Shown here: one piece after another, positions 36,702 through 45,989 of the stretch
Numbering within the stretch: the first letter of the stretch is position 1
How the letters are laid out: each line of letters opens with the position of its first letter
The notes under the pieces: model-generated
The model's database searches: none
Told to the model about the DNA's origin: nothing
The model's input: only the letters and a program-made list of their open reading frames with translations
Position numbers and translations under genes: made by a program
DNA from: an uncultured Collinsella sp.
GTDB lineage: Bacteria; Actinomycetota; Coriobacteriia; Coriobacteriales; Coriobacteriaceae
Direction of reading: 5' to 3'
Length of the DNA: 64,000 nucleotides
Assembly (NCBI GenBank): GCA_934668345.1
Contig: CAKUNE010000001.1
Span: 62,001-126,000, forward strand

Positions 36702-37928
36702 TTACGCGGCGCCCGAACGATGCCGCCATATGGATTGTACGATACCCACCGTCAGCAGCTGAATCATCATCGACGACGAACCAAAGCTAATGAACGGTAG
36801 CGGAATACCGGTAATCGGCATCATGCCAATGCACATGCCGATGTTCTCGAAGGTCTGAAATGCCCACATGCCGACGATACCCACGCACGACAGGCGCAGG
36901 AACAGCGACTCGCACTTAAAGGCGACGCGAATCGTCGAGAACATAAGCAGCACATACAGGCACAGGAGCAAAAAGGACCCACAGAAGCCGAAGGTCTCGG
37001 ACAGGAAGGCAAAGACGAAGTCGGTGTGGAACTCGGGCAGAAAGCCGCCGGCAGACTGCGTCGCATGGCCCAAGCCCTTACCAAAGAAGCCGCCCGAGCC
37101 AACGGCGATGAGCGACTGCTGCAGGTTGTAGGCGTCGTCCGAATCGGCATTATCGGGGTCGATAAAGACCGTCAAGCGATTCATCTGGTACTGCTTGATG
37201 AGCACGTCGTGGCCGAGCAGCGAATCGAAGACCGAGTCGAGCGCCAGGACGAGGGCCACCAAGCCCACGAGCAGGGCCAAGGTCGACAGCACCCATTCGC
37301 GGCGTGCGCCGCTCATGCAGATGACGATGGCACCCGAGACCAGCACGACCAGGCCCGAGCCCAGGTCGCCCATGGCGACGACGGCCAAAAACGGGATGGA
37401 CAGCATACCGCAGAGCTTGACGTAGTCGCGAACGGTATCGATGCGGCCGTTGTATTGCGAGCCAAGCGTGGCGATAAAGAAGATGGTGATAAGCTTGGCA
37501 AGCTCAACGGGCTGGAATGTCAAGCCGATACCGGGAATCTTGATCCAGCCCGTCATGCCCAGACCACCCGTATAGGACAGGCCCGGAATCTTGGGCGAGA
37601 AGATCACGATCAGGTCGATGACGAGCAGCGCCGTCGAGAAATTGGAAATACCGCGCAGGTCGGTACGCCAAACCAGCACCGCCAGCACCGCCCCGATACC
37701 AATTCCCAGCAGATGGCGTGAGAACGAGGCATCGGCCTTAAACTGCGAAGCCGACCAGATAATGATGGCACCGTAGGCGACGAGCGCCACTGTAGCCACG
37801 AGCACACCGATATGCACCTTTTGGCGAAACGTGCCGCGCGAGGCCGAAAGTTGCTTGTTGACGCGGTCCAGGCTGCTGCGAGAGCCGGTCTTGGTTGAAC
37901 GGAACAGATCCGCCGGAGAAAAATCCAT
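36702..37928 (-). CDS. rodA: Rod-shape-determining SEDS protein RodA
   Basis: SEDS peptidoglycan glycosyltransferase that works with PBP2 in side-wall elongation. About ten membrane segments. Conserved regions are WIKIPGIGLTFQPVELAKL, AMGDLGSGLVV, GSGGFFGKGLGHATQS, PEFHTDFVFAFLSE and PLPFISFGSSSM. 408 residues, with a cytoplasmic N-terminus of about 38 residues. ATG 37928 is five bases after GGAGG. Encoded directly downstream of its partner mrdA. Confidence 0.95.
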   Translation of the reverse strand: MDFSPADLFRSTKTGSRSSLDRVNKQLSASRGTFRQKVHIGVLVATVALVAYGAIIIWSASQFKADASFSRHLLGIGIGAVLAVLVWRTDLRGISNFSTALLVIDLIVIFSPKIPGLSYTGGLGMTGWIKIPGIGLTFQPVELAKLITIFFIATLGSQYNGRIDTVRDYVKLCGMLSIPFLAVVAMGDLGSGLVVLVSGAIVICMSGARREWVLSTLALLVGLVALVLALDSVFDSLLGHDVLIKQYQMNRLTVFIDPDNADSDDAYNLQQSLIAVGSGGFFGKGLGHATQSAGGFLPEFHTDFVFAFLSETFGFCGSFLLLCLYVLLMFSTIRVAFKCESLFLRLSCVGIVGMWAFQTFENIGMCIGMMPITGIPLPFISFGSSSMMIQLLTVGIVQSIWRHRSGAA

Positions 37929-37937
37929 CGCAACCTC

Positions 37938-40007
37938 CTATCGAACCGAAGAATCGCCCGAGGCCGAAGAGGTATCGGGCTCGTCATAAATCACGCCGAG
38001 CACGTCGCGCACGACATGCATCGCGGTATCTGAGCCACCGCCGCCCTGCTCCAGGACAGTAGCGATGACATACTTGGGATCATCGGCCGGTGCATAGGCG
38101 CAGAACCACGCGTATTCGTCCTCGCCGCTTTTCTCGCCCGTGCCCGACTTGCCGTATACCTGCGGCGTCAGGGTGCCAAAGTGAGCCGCCAGGGACGTCG
38201 ATGCCGTGTATATCACGTCGTGCATGCCGTTGCGAACAAGAGTCAAATCCGAATCGCTGTTGATCTTGGCCTCCAGGCGCTTCTTCTTGCCCTTGCCGTT
38301 GTACTTATAGGCATCGCCGTCGCCATCGCGCGACACGGCAGACAAAAACACGTGAGGCACGTACTGTTTACCGCCGTTGGCAAGGCCCATGTAGGCGCAC
38401 GCCATCTGCAGGGGCGTCACTAGGATGTCACCCTGGCCGATGGCAATGTTGGTCATATCGCCGGCATTCCACTTGCGGTCCTCGGCAGAAGCGTCGGTGA
38501 AGTACGACTCCTTCCACTCGGCATCGGGAATACGGCCCGCGCCCTCACTCGGCAGATCGATATCGCAGGTCTTGCCTAGGCCCCAGCGACGAAAGACCTC
38601 CTGCAGGCCCTCGGAATGTTGCTCGTCATAAAAGAACGCCTTGCCCATGTCGTAGAAGACGGGGTCGCACGAGTTGGCGATACCCGACTGCAACGTCATG
38701 GTGCCGTGGCCAGACGTCAACCAGCAGCGCTTGCCCCAAGCCTTGCCCAGACCCGTCCAATAGCCCGTGCAGTTGGTTGTCTGCGTTGAAGTGTAGGTTC
38801 CAAACTCAAGACCGGCCAGTGCCGAGAGCGGCTTGATGGTCGAGGCCGACATGTACTGTCCGCTAATGGCGCGGTTGAGCAGCGGGTGCGAACCCTTGTC
38901 ATCATTGAGCTCGGTCCACACGTCATTTGAGACGCCGCCGATAAAGACGGACGGATCGAACTTGGGCTCGCTCGCCATGCCCAGGATCTCGCCATTGTTG
39001 GGATCGAGACACACCACAGCGCCGTTGCCGGCATTGCTGTAGCCCGTGGTCTTGGCAAGCTCGATGGCGCTCGCCAGCGCCGTCTCACAGGCCTGTTGGA
39101 TCTTAAGGTCGAGCGTGAGCTTAATGTCGGAGCCGGCCTTGGCGGGCACGGCGCCGGCCTGACCGGTCACATTGCCCGAGGCATCGACCTTGACGGTCTG
39201 CTCGCCACGAATACCCTGCAGCAGGTTTTCGTAGTAGCTCTCAACACCCGCCTGGCCCACGATATCGCCCGACTGGTACGTAATCCGGCCAGCAGAAGCA
39301 TCATCATCGCCAGAGGTTTTCTTATTCTGGGCCTCGAGCTGCTCGGAGGTAATGGTGCCGGTATAGCCCAAGATATGGCATGCCGTCTCGCCATATGGAT
39401 ACTGGCGCTCGGTACGCTCGGCAATCTTGACGCCCGGGAACTCGCCGGCGTGCTCCTGAATATAGGCAACCGTGGAACGACGGACGTCCGTCGCGATGGT
39501 ATGCAGGCTCTGGGCGCCCTCGGAATTGTCCTGAATATTGCGCAGAACCGCCACGTAGGGCATACCGAGCACGTTGGCAAGATGGCGAACCAGAACCTCA
39601 TCCTCGGCAAGGTCGCGGTAGGCCACGACAGCAAGTGAGGGACGGTTCTGGACAAGCGCCACGCCATTGCGGTCGAGGATGCGGCCACGCACAGCGGGTG
39701 TGGTAACGGTGCGCGTCTGATTGCTATTAGCCTGCTTTTCGTAATAGTCCGACGAGACCATCTGCATGCCCCACAGCTTGACGGCAAGCGCCGCGAACAT
39801 CGCGCCCACACCCGTGGTGAGGATGGAGAAGCGGCCCTTAAAGGCGGTCGCCGCGGTATTGCCCTCGCCCTCGGTGGCGCGCGGGGCCGTTCCATGCTGC
39901 GTATCGTAGGTAAAACGGGAATCGCCGCGACGCATGATGACCAGCGCGACCACGATGGCCACAACCAGCACGATACCGGCGATGATAACCGTCATCTGGG
40001 AAGACAT
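37938..40007 (-). CDS. mrdA: Penicillin-binding protein 2 (class B transpeptidase)
   Basis: Cross-links side-wall peptidoglycan with RodA. Active-site motifs: SASTIKP (Ser-x-x-Lys), SCD in the second-motif position, and KSGTG. The dimerisation/pedestal domain with TTPAVRGRILDRNG lies near residue 105. 689 residues. There are two hydrophobic N-terminal segments (about 6-26 and 60-82) separated by a charged stretch, where most PBP2 proteins have one anchor. ATG 40007, seven bases after GGGGAGG. Confidence 0.95.
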   Translation of the reverse strand: MSSQMTVIIAGIVLVVAIVVALVIMRRGDSRFTYDTQHGTAPRATEGEGNTAATAFKGRFSILTTGVGAMFAALAVKLWGMQMVSSDYYEKQANSNQTRTVTTPAVRGRILDRNGVALVQNRPSLAVVAYRDLAEDEVLVRHLANVLGMPYVAVLRNIQDNSEGAQSLHTIATDVRRSTVAYIQEHAGEFPGVKIAERTERQYPYGETACHILGYTGTITSEQLEAQNKKTSGDDDASAGRITYQSGDIVGQAGVESYYENLLQGIRGEQTVKVDASGNVTGQAGAVPAKAGSDIKLTLDLKIQQACETALASAIELAKTTGYSNAGNGAVVCLDPNNGEILGMASEPKFDPSVFIGGVSNDVWTELNDDKGSHPLLNRAISGQYMSASTIKPLSALAGLEFGTYTSTQTTNCTGYWTGLGKAWGKRCWLTSGHGTMTLQSGIANSCDPVFYDMGKAFFYDEQHSEGLQEVFRRWGLGKTCDIDLPSEGAGRIPDAEWKESYFTDASAEDRKWNAGDMTNIAIGQGDILVTPLQMACAYMGLANGGKQYVPHVFLSAVSRDGDGDAYKYNGKGKKKRLEAKINSDSDLTLVRNGMHDVIYTASTSLAAHFGTLTPQVYGKSGTGEKSGEDEYAWFCAYAPADDPKYVIATVLEQGGGGSDTAMHVVRDVLGVIYDEPDTSSASGDSSVR

Positions 40008-40020
40008 CTACGGGCCTCCC

Positions 40021-40587
40021 CTATTTGAGTTTGCGGGTCTTGGGCTTAAAGCGCATACCCGTCTGGCGTCCGCCACGTGCGGAGAATCCATAGCCGGACT
40101 GCGGCACGACGCCGGACATCAAAAACGGAATGGCAACCAGACCCGTCAGGATCGAGGACGGCAGTGCATGGCCGAAGATCGCCACAACAAAGCTCGTCTC
40201 CAAACCCATAAACAGCAAGATGATGCTGTAGATCACATTAATGACGAGCGCGAAGGCGCCCACGGTGACGCCGCGCGCACTCGGGCTACCGCCCGTCTGA
40301 CCGACGGCACTGTGCACCAGGGCAAAAGAACCCACGGTCAGCAGGAGCGACATAACGCCCACCGGCACGGCAGCGGACAGGTCATAAAACAAGCCGCTGC
40401 AAAAACCGCACACGACGGCACGGGTCGGGTCGCCCGAGAACACGCTTAGGCACACCAAGATAATCATGAAGTTGACGCGACCGCCCGCAATGGAGATCTG
40501 CGGTGCCAGGCCTGCCTGCAGCAGCACGCATACAATTGCGGCAATCACAAACGTGCGGGAGCTCATCCCCTGCTCGTGTAGATCCAT
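40021..40587 (-). CDS. mreD: Rod-shape-determining membrane protein MreD
   Basis: Polytopic partner of MreC in the elongasome. Five or six membrane segments; PQISIAGGRVNFMIILVCLS followed by GFCSGLFYDLSAAVPVG is the recognisable family core. 188 residues from ATG 40587, which is seven bases from AGGGGG; ATG 40593 lies directly against that site. Basic C-terminus ending KPKTRKLK. Confidence 0.9.
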   Translation of the reverse strand: MDLHEQGMSSRTFVIAAIVCVLLQAGLAPQISIAGGRVNFMIILVCLSVFSGDPTRAVVCGFCSGLFYDLSAAVPVGVMSLLLTVGSFALVHSAVGQTGGSPSARGVTVGAFALVINVIYSIILLFMGLETSFVVAIFGHALPSSILTGLVAIPFLMSGVVPQSGYGFSARGGRQTGMRFKPKTRKLK

Positions 40588-40598
40588 GGACATGCCCC

Positions 40599-41597
40599 CT
40601 ATTCGCTCGAGCCGGAATCGGTCGTCTCGGACGTGTCGGAACTGTCATCCGAACTCTCGTCCTTCGTCTTGGTCGCAGCATCGCGCGACGTTCCCTGCGG
40701 CGTGCTGTTGGCCGTGCTCACGTCCTCATCCGAGGCCGACTGTTCGTCGGTCAGCGAGGTGATGACCAGCACTTCCTCGTTGTTCTCGGCCGTGGTCTGA
40801 GCGCGCACCACAATGGTGTAGTACACGTCGTTTGCCGATTTCTCAACCGACGAGACGGTGCCGAGCGGTAGACCCTTGGGGAACACACCGCCAATGCCCG
40901 AGGTCACGATGATGTCGCCAACCTTAACGTCGGAGTCGACGCTCACATACTCAAGACGCAGCGTGCCGTCAGCCTGACCCTGCAGCATGCCCTGGGCGCG
41001 CGTGTCCTGCACCATAGCGGACACACCCGAGTTCTCGTCGCCAATCAGGCGCACGGTGGACGTCTTGGCCGAGACCTCGATAATCTGGCCTATGACACCG
41101 GCAGAACTCGTCACAGGCATGTTGATGGTAAGGCCGTCGGCAGAGCCCTTGTCGATGGTTACGGTCGAGGTCCAGGCATCGCCCGAGGCACCAACGATAC
41201 GAGCAGCGGTCGATTTGAGGTTGTAGGTCGACTGCAGCCCGACCAGCCCCTCCAGACGCTCGGCGGTCTTTTGAGCCTCGGAGAGCTCTGCAACCTTAGA
41301 GGTCAGCTCCTCGTTTTGCTTCTTAAGCTCGTCAAGCGTGTCCTGCGACGCCGTAAGGTTAGAGAACACGTTGCCGATCGCATTGAAGGGAGCCGCCACA
41401 GCCGAGCCCACAAAGCGCACCGGCGAGGTAATCGTCGTTACGCCCGAACGCACGGCATGAATCGGTCCTGCCTCGCCCTCGCGGATGTAAAACGTGAGCA
41501 GCAACACCGAAATCAGGCTGAAAACAATCAACGGGCGCATACCCGTTGATTGTCGCTTGGTATTCAGATTTGTGGAGAAACCCGAAGATCGTGCCAA
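40599..41597 (-). CDS. mreC: Rod-shape-determining protein MreC
   Basis: Bitopic periplasm-facing scaffold of the elongasome. One membrane helix (about 22-38), a coiled coil (about 85-115, TLDELKKQNEELTSKVAELS), then the beta-barrel MreC domain with RIVGASGDAWTSTVTIDKGS and SGIGGVFPKGLPLGTV. A long Ser/Thr/Asp tail (about 285-332) appears disordered. 332 residues. The start is TTG, seven bases after AAAGGTGG. Confidence 0.94.
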   Translation of the reverse strand: MARSSGFSTNLNTKRQSTGMRPLIVFSLISVLLLTFYIREGEAGPIHAVRSGVTTITSPVRFVGSAVAAPFNAIGNVFSNLTASQDTLDELKKQNEELTSKVAELSEAQKTAERLEGLVGLQSTYNLKSTAARIVGASGDAWTSTVTIDKGSADGLTINMPVTSSAGVIGQIIEVSAKTSTVRLIGDENSGVSAMVQDTRAQGMLQGQADGTLRLEYVSVDSDVKVGDIIVTSGIGGVFPKGLPLGTVSSVEKSANDVYYTIVVRAQTTAENNEEVLVITSLTDEQSASDEDVSTANSTPQGTSRDAATKTKDESSDDSSDTSETTDSGSSE

Positions 41598-41618
41598 ATG
41601 GAATCCACCTTTTGGAAA

Positions 41619-42662
41619 TTAAGCATTGGTCTGGACGAAGCCGCCATCAAACGCATTGGCCTCGAGCACGCGGGCACAGCCGTTAACGACGTTATCGAGC
41701 GCCGTGGGGCTGACGTTGACCGAAACGCCGGTCTCATCGCGCAGACGCACGTCGAGACCGCGTAGCAGAGCGCCACCACCGGTCAGCAAAATGCCGTAGT
41801 ACATAAGGTCAGAGGCAAGATCGGGAGGCGTAGCGTCGAGTGCGTCCTTGACGGCCTTGGCCATCTCGTCGAGCGGCTTGTTGAGCGCACGACGAATCTC
41901 CTCGCTCTCGATGCGCACGGTCTTGGGCAGACCGGTGATCACGTCGCGGCCGTTGACCTCGACGTCGAGCTCGTCCTTGAGCGGCACGGCGGAGCCGACC
42001 TTGATCTTGATGTCCTCTGCCGTACGCTCGCCGATGGCCAGGTTGTAGGCATCACGAACGTGCGTAAGGATGGCCTGATCGAACTCGTCGCCGGCAATAC
42101 GAATGGACTGCGAGACGACGATGCCGCCCATAGCAATAACGGCAACCTCGGTGGTACCGCCACCGATGTCGATGACCATGGAACCGGTAGGTTCCTCAAC
42201 GGGCAGGTCGGCGCCGATAGCGGCGGCCATAGGCTCTTCGATCAGATAGGCCTGGCGGGCACCGGCCTGGATCGTAGCCTCAAAGACAGCGCGCTTCTCG
42301 ACCGACGTGACACCGGAGGGAACGCAGACGACAACACGCGGACGCGGAGTCCACGGATAGCGCTTCTCGGACGCCTTGTCGATAAAGTAGCGAAGCATGG
42401 CCTCGGTAACATCGAAGTCGGCGATGACGCCGTCCTTCAGGGGACGAACGGCCACGATGTTGCCGGGCGTACGGCCGAGCATGCGCTTTGCCTCGATACC
42501 GACCGCCAAGATGCGCTCGTCGTTCTTGTCGATGGCGACAACGGAGGGCTCGCGAATGACGATGCCCTTGCCGCGCACGGAGACAAGCGTATTTGCGGTG
42601 CCGAGGTCGATGGCAAGATCGCCCGCATAGCTACCGAAGAACATATCCATCAAAGAAAACAA
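41619..42662 (-). CDS. mreB: Rod-shape-determining actin-like protein MreB
   Basis: Actin-like filament that orients side-wall synthesis. ATP-binding motifs are DLAIDLGTANTLV, VIDIGGGTTEVAV and LTGGGALLRGL. 347 residues. TTG 42662 lies five bases after AGGAG, while the in-frame ATG 12 bases later is too distant, so the start is TTG. First gene of the cell-shape operon; a lone TATGAT (minus strand, 42713-42708) could be its -10. Confidence 0.96.
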   Translation of the reverse strand: MFSLMDMFFGSYAGDLAIDLGTANTLVSVRGKGIVIREPSVVAIDKNDERILAVGIEAKRMLGRTPGNIVAVRPLKDGVIADFDVTEAMLRYFIDKASEKRYPWTPRPRVVVCVPSGVTSVEKRAVFEATIQAGARQAYLIEEPMAAAIGADLPVEEPTGSMVIDIGGGTTEVAVIAMGGIVVSQSIRIAGDEFDQAILTHVRDAYNLAIGERTAEDIKIKVGSAVPLKDELDVEVNGRDVITGLPKTVRIESEEIRRALNKPLDEMAKAVKDALDATPPDLASDLMYYGILLTGGGALLRGLDVRLRDETGVSVNVSPTALDNVVNGCARVLEANAFDGGFVQTNA

Positions 42663-42727
42663 CGCAACTCCTGATGTGTTGGATGATTGCTGGAAAACTA
42701 CTAGCTCATCATACTAGCGCAAGCCCG

Positions 42728-42750
42728 GCGCCTCACTTGCGGTGAAGCGC
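42728..42750 (-). repeat. Hairpin between the TPR gene and mreB
   Basis: Nine-base arms (42728-42736 and 42742-42750) with one G-T pair and a 5-base loop. No T tract follows on the minus strand, so termination of the TPR transcript here is possible but not shown. Confidence 0.45.
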
Positions 42751-42777
42751 TGGGCAAAGCTAAATCCCATAAGGTCA

Positions 42778-44082
42778 CTACTGGTTGTCAGCAGCCGAGA
42801 AATCCATATCGAGGGAGGAAACGGCCCAGCCGATATGGTTGTCGGAGCGCACGAATTTGACGGTGTACTCCTGCTCGCCGCCCTTGGACAGCGATGCCTT
42901 CACCTTAGCGGTCGTCTCGGTCATAGACTGATCCATGCCCTCGACGGACACGGTGGCACCCTGCGGAATCGAGGAGATGATCATCGACTTAGCGTCCTCG
43001 GACAGGCTCGAGGCCAGACAAGACTCGGCCTTTGCGGTGTCACCGTCGCCGGCAGCCTGGAACAGATCGGTAACGACAGACTCCTGAGACGGGAAGCCAA
43101 AGCCGCGCGTGTAGGCAAAGCCCAAACCGCCCGCGGCGATCAAAATGAGCAGAAGCAGCACGATGAAGACTTTGAGACCCGTGTGGCGATGGCGACGACG
43201 GACCTTGGCCTGCTTACGATCCTGACGGTCCTGCTGGACCATCTCGGACTCGGACAGCGTAAAGAAGCCGGTGTCCGAGGGATCGGGCATAAACTGACCG
43301 GTCGCGCCCGTAGGATCGAGAGGATCGACGGCAGGAGCGTCCATCGCGGGCGCCGGAGCCGTGGCCATAGCCGTCTGGGCAGACAGCGCGGCAAGCGAAT
43401 CGTGCACGCGGGCAAGCTCATCGGCCTGCTCGGAGGTGAGCTGGTAGATGCCATCGGCAGTAGCGGCGTTAAAGGCGTCGAGTGCGTCGGAGGGACGGCC
43501 GGCGGCAGAAAGCGCCTGACCCATGCCGGCGTTGAGCGCACGCGTGTCGTCGCGGGGGCCGGCAAAGTCGATAGCCGTGCGGTAGGTCTCCACGGCATCC
43601 GCCGGACGGCCGAGCTTAATGAAGCAACGACCGAGCTCGCCGAGTGCGGCGGCAGGAGCCGGATTGGCGCCGTCGATGGCAGCCTGACGGAAGGCGGTTC
43701 CCGCGTTGGCATAGTCGCCCGACTGGAACAGCGCATTGCCCAGGCCCAGATAGGCCTTGAACGGCGTGGCATAGGAAGCATCCTGCGTAGCGGCAGAGAA
43801 CGCCTGAGCGGCCGTCGTGTAGTCGCCCACGGCGGCAAGCGCCTTGCCGCGGTTGGTGAGCAGCGCGCCGCGCTTGCCGTAGGTGTCGTCGTTGAGGGCG
43901 GCGGCATAGGCCTCGGCGGCCTCGGCATACATGCCCAGGTGCATCAAGGCGTTGCCGCGAAGGTGATCTGCCTCGCCCATAATCTCATCGGGAGTCTTTG
44001 CCGCCCCAAGCATCTGGGCTGCAGCGGAAAAATCACCCGCGCGGTAAGCGGCGCGGCCCTGTTGGATCAGCTGGCTATTCAA
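42778..44082 (-). CDS. TPR-repeat membrane protein with extracytoplasmic C-domain
   Basis: The N-terminal 225 residues contain about six TPR-like helix pairs (GRAAYRAGDFSAAAQMLGAA, RGNALMHLGMYAEAAEAYAA, GLGNALFQSGDYANAGTAFR and others). A Pro/Ala linker, a basic stretch (DRKQAKVRRRHRHTG) and one membrane helix (about 303-322) follow. The outer domain (about 330-434) is reminiscent of DUF4878-like folds. 434 residues; TTG start about five bases after AAAGGGGA. Encoded behind a cyclophilin gene. Function unknown; a scaffold role is only a guess. Confidence 0.7.
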   Translation of the reverse strand: MNSQLIQQGRAAYRAGDFSAAAQMLGAAKTPDEIMGEADHLRGNALMHLGMYAEAAEAYAAALNDDTYGKRGALLTNRGKALAAVGDYTTAAQAFSAATQDASYATPFKAYLGLGNALFQSGDYANAGTAFRQAAIDGANPAPAAALGELGRCFIKLGRPADAVETYRTAIDFAGPRDDTRALNAGMGQALSAAGRPSDALDAFNAATADGIYQLTSEQADELARVHDSLAALSAQTAMATAPAPAMDAPAVDPLDPTGATGQFMPDPSDTGFFTLSESEMVQQDRQDRKQAKVRRRHRHTGLKVFIVLLLLILIAAGGLGFAYTRGFGFPSQESVVTDLFQAAGDGDTAKAESCLASSLSEDAKSMIISSIPQGATVSVEGMDQSMTETTAKVKASLSKGGEQEYTVKFVRSDNHIGWAVSSLDMDFSAADNQ

Positions 44083-44093
44083 GGAAGTCCCCT

Positions 44094-44636
44094 TTACTCG
44101 TGAACGATCTCGACATGGACGATCTCGTCGCCGGCACGCAGCTGCGAAATCACATCGAGACCCTCGACCGTGGTACCAAAGACGGTGTAACCGGAATCGA
44201 GGTTATGCTGGGCGCCCAGGCAGAAGTAGAACTGCGAACCCGCGGAATCGGGGTCCATGGAGCGCGCCATGGCAAGGGCGCCATCGACATGGCTGTTGCG
44301 CGGATTGGTGGCGAACTCGCCCTTGATGCAGTAGCCGGGGCCACCGGTACCGGGCATGCCGTCGGGGCCCTCAAGACCGGCGGCGACGTCGGCGCCGGAC
44401 ATGTCGCGGGTATTGGGGTCCCCGCCCTGGATAACAAAACCGGGCACATAGCGATGGAACTTAAGGCCATCATAGAAGCCCATCGTGGAAAGCTCGCAGA
44501 AGTTCGCGACATGAATGGGAGCGCCCTCGCCGTCAAACTTGACCTTGATGGTACCCTTCGACGTCTCGATTACGGCGCACTCGTCGCCGACAAGCTGATA
44601 CTCGGGCGTGTAGAGCTCTTTCTTAAAACCAAACAT
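44094..44636 (-). CDS. Cyclophilin-type peptidyl-prolyl cis-trans isomerase
   Basis: Cytoplasmic proline isomerase and folding helper. Cyclophilin core: FYDGLKFHRYVPGFVIQGGD, GEFATNPRNSHVDGALAMAR, then GSQFYFCLG and YTVFGTTVEGLDV. No signal peptide. 180 residues, ATG after AGGAAGG. Transcribed with the TPR protein gene from the promoter at 44676-44705. Confidence 0.93.
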   Translation of the reverse strand: MFGFKKELYTPEYQLVGDECAVIETSKGTIKVKFDGEGAPIHVANFCELSTMGFYDGLKFHRYVPGFVIQGGDPNTRDMSGADVAAGLEGPDGMPGTGGPGYCIKGEFATNPRNSHVDGALAMARSMDPDSAGSQFYFCLGAQHNLDSGYTVFGTTVEGLDVISQLRAGDEIVHVEIVHE

Positions 44637-44675
44637 GTGGTTCCTTCCTCGTGCGTTTAAAGCATATTTGTACGA

Positions 44676-44705
44676 ATTGTAGCAATAAGCACGGGCTTAC
44701 ATCAA
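44676..44705 (-). promoter_or_regulatory. Promoter of the cyclophilin-TPR unit
   Basis: On the minus strand, -35 TTGATG (44705-44700) and -10 TACAAT (44681-44676) with an 18-base spacer, about 40 bases before the ATG. Confidence 0.6.
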
Positions 44706-44743
44706 TTGCGCACGTAGGTTATGCCGACTATGGCGAACTAATT

Positions 44744-45886
44744 TTAGAAACGCTGCTGCGGCTTCCAGGAACCCACATTGGCGTCGTACTGGTTCAGCGC
44801 GCTGTTGCCACCCTGCGCGATGGGCGCCAGGATCTCGCTTTGGTGGGAACTCATCGACTCGCCATCGGGAATGGCCAGCGAGATGTCCCAGCTCTGGCAG
44901 ATCACGTCGACGCGCTCATACATCCACTCGGCAAGCTGCTTTAAGTGGGCGATGTCGTCCGCATAGACCGTATCGTCCTGTACTTTCAGGTTGTTAAGCT
45001 CATCTTGCGTCTTTTTGATCTGGTCGCGCAGGGCGTAGGCACTCTGCGACAGCTCCTGACGGGTGGACAGCGGCGTTCGGAGATAGCCGTTGTTAAAGGA
45101 ATCGATGACCTCGCCGATCTGGTCCTCGTCAGCGTAGGACACGATGGTCTGATACAGACCGTCGAGCCTGGTATAGAGCTGATCATCGGTGAGCACGGTT
45201 TCTTCCTGGACCACCTCGGCAGAATCGTCCTGCTTGGTATCGTCCTCAGTGGCCTCGCCCTTTTGGCGCGTGGGGAAGGTCGTCTGCGCGGCCTGGCCAA
45301 ACTGGTCGTAGAAGCCAGGCATGACACCCATGGGATCGGTCGTCACGAACCAATAGGCACCGCCGCAAACGACGGCAAGGACCGCGATGATAATGAGCGG
45401 CTTAGGAATATGACGCTTGTGCTTGTGATAGGCATCCTCGTCGGGGTGCACCTTGCGCTTGGGTTTTTGAGCATCGTCATGCAGGGAAACGGGCATGGGA
45501 ATATCGACCTTGGGGATACCGAAATCCTTATCGAAAGCCGGCAGCACGCAGGTCTCATTGGGGTCGGCGGCGTCCGAAAGCACCGCAGCGGCAGAGGCCG
45601 GCGCATGCGGCACCTCGGTATCGATCCGCTCTTGCGTTAGGCGCGGAAAGCCCGCCGTGCGGCCCGCTGCCAGGTCGGATGCTGCCGCGTCCTCGGAGAG
45701 GATACCCGGAGCGGGGCGTCCGCATTTGGGGCACGTGCGATCATGCGGAGAAAGACGGGCACCGCAGCCCTCACAGAACACGAACTCGGTGTGCTCCGGA
45801 CCATCGCCCGGACCCACATAGGCGTTGCAGTAGGGGCAGAACGAGGCGCCGTCCTCGATGGTCTTAAGGCAATGCGGACAGATCAC
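44744..45886 (-). CDS. Double zinc-ribbon single-pass membrane protein
   Basis: Two N-terminal zinc ribbons (CPHCLKTIEDGASFCPYC and CEGCGARLSPHDRTCPKC) are followed by a low-complexity region, a basic segment (HKHKRHIPKP), one membrane helix (about 162-180) and an extracytoplasmic domain of about 200 residues rich in Asp/Glu and predicted helix. GTG 45886, five bases after AAAGAGG, makes CPHC start at residue 3; the longer TTG start at 45916 lacks a ribosome site. 380 residues. Such proteins are common and uncharacterised in this class. Function unknown. Confidence 0.65.
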   Translation of the reverse strand: MICPHCLKTIEDGASFCPYCNAYVGPGDGPEHTEFVFCEGCGARLSPHDRTCPKCGRPAPGILSEDAAASDLAAGRTAGFPRLTQERIDTEVPHAPASAAAVLSDAADPNETCVLPAFDKDFGIPKVDIPMPVSLHDDAQKPKRKVHPDEDAYHKHKRHIPKPLIIIAVLAVVCGGAYWFVTTDPMGVMPGFYDQFGQAAQTTFPTRQKGEATEDDTKQDDSAEVVQEETVLTDDQLYTRLDGLYQTIVSYADEDQIGEVIDSFNNGYLRTPLSTRQELSQSAYALRDQIKKTQDELNNLKVQDDTVYADDIAHLKQLAEWMYERVDVICQSWDISLAIPDGESMSSHQSEILAPIAQGGNSALNQYDANVGSWKPQQRF

Positions 45887-45931
45887 GGCATCCTCTTTTC
45901 GAAGCAATTCAAACAATCGAGGTTAGAGCAT

Positions 45932-45979
45932 AACATCGCCACGGCCCCACAGGAGCAAGGCACCAATTCAACATCGCCA
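45932..45979 (+). repeat. Direct repeat upstream of the zinc-ribbon gene
   Basis: AACATCGCCA occurs at 45932-45941 and again at 45970-45979 on the plus strand, 38 bases apart, within the 103-base gap between the zinc-ribbon gene and the ATPase. It might be a regulatory pair or chance. The gap also contains a TATGCT that could serve as a -10, but with no well-spaced -35. Confidence 0.35.
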
Positions 45980-45989
45980 GGGCGCGTAG

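Noticed and set aside
38000..39000. Unusual second active-site motif (SCD) in PBP2 taken as loss of function
   Set aside because: Ser-x-Asp/Asn at this place is common in PBP2 homologues and the other two motifs are intact.
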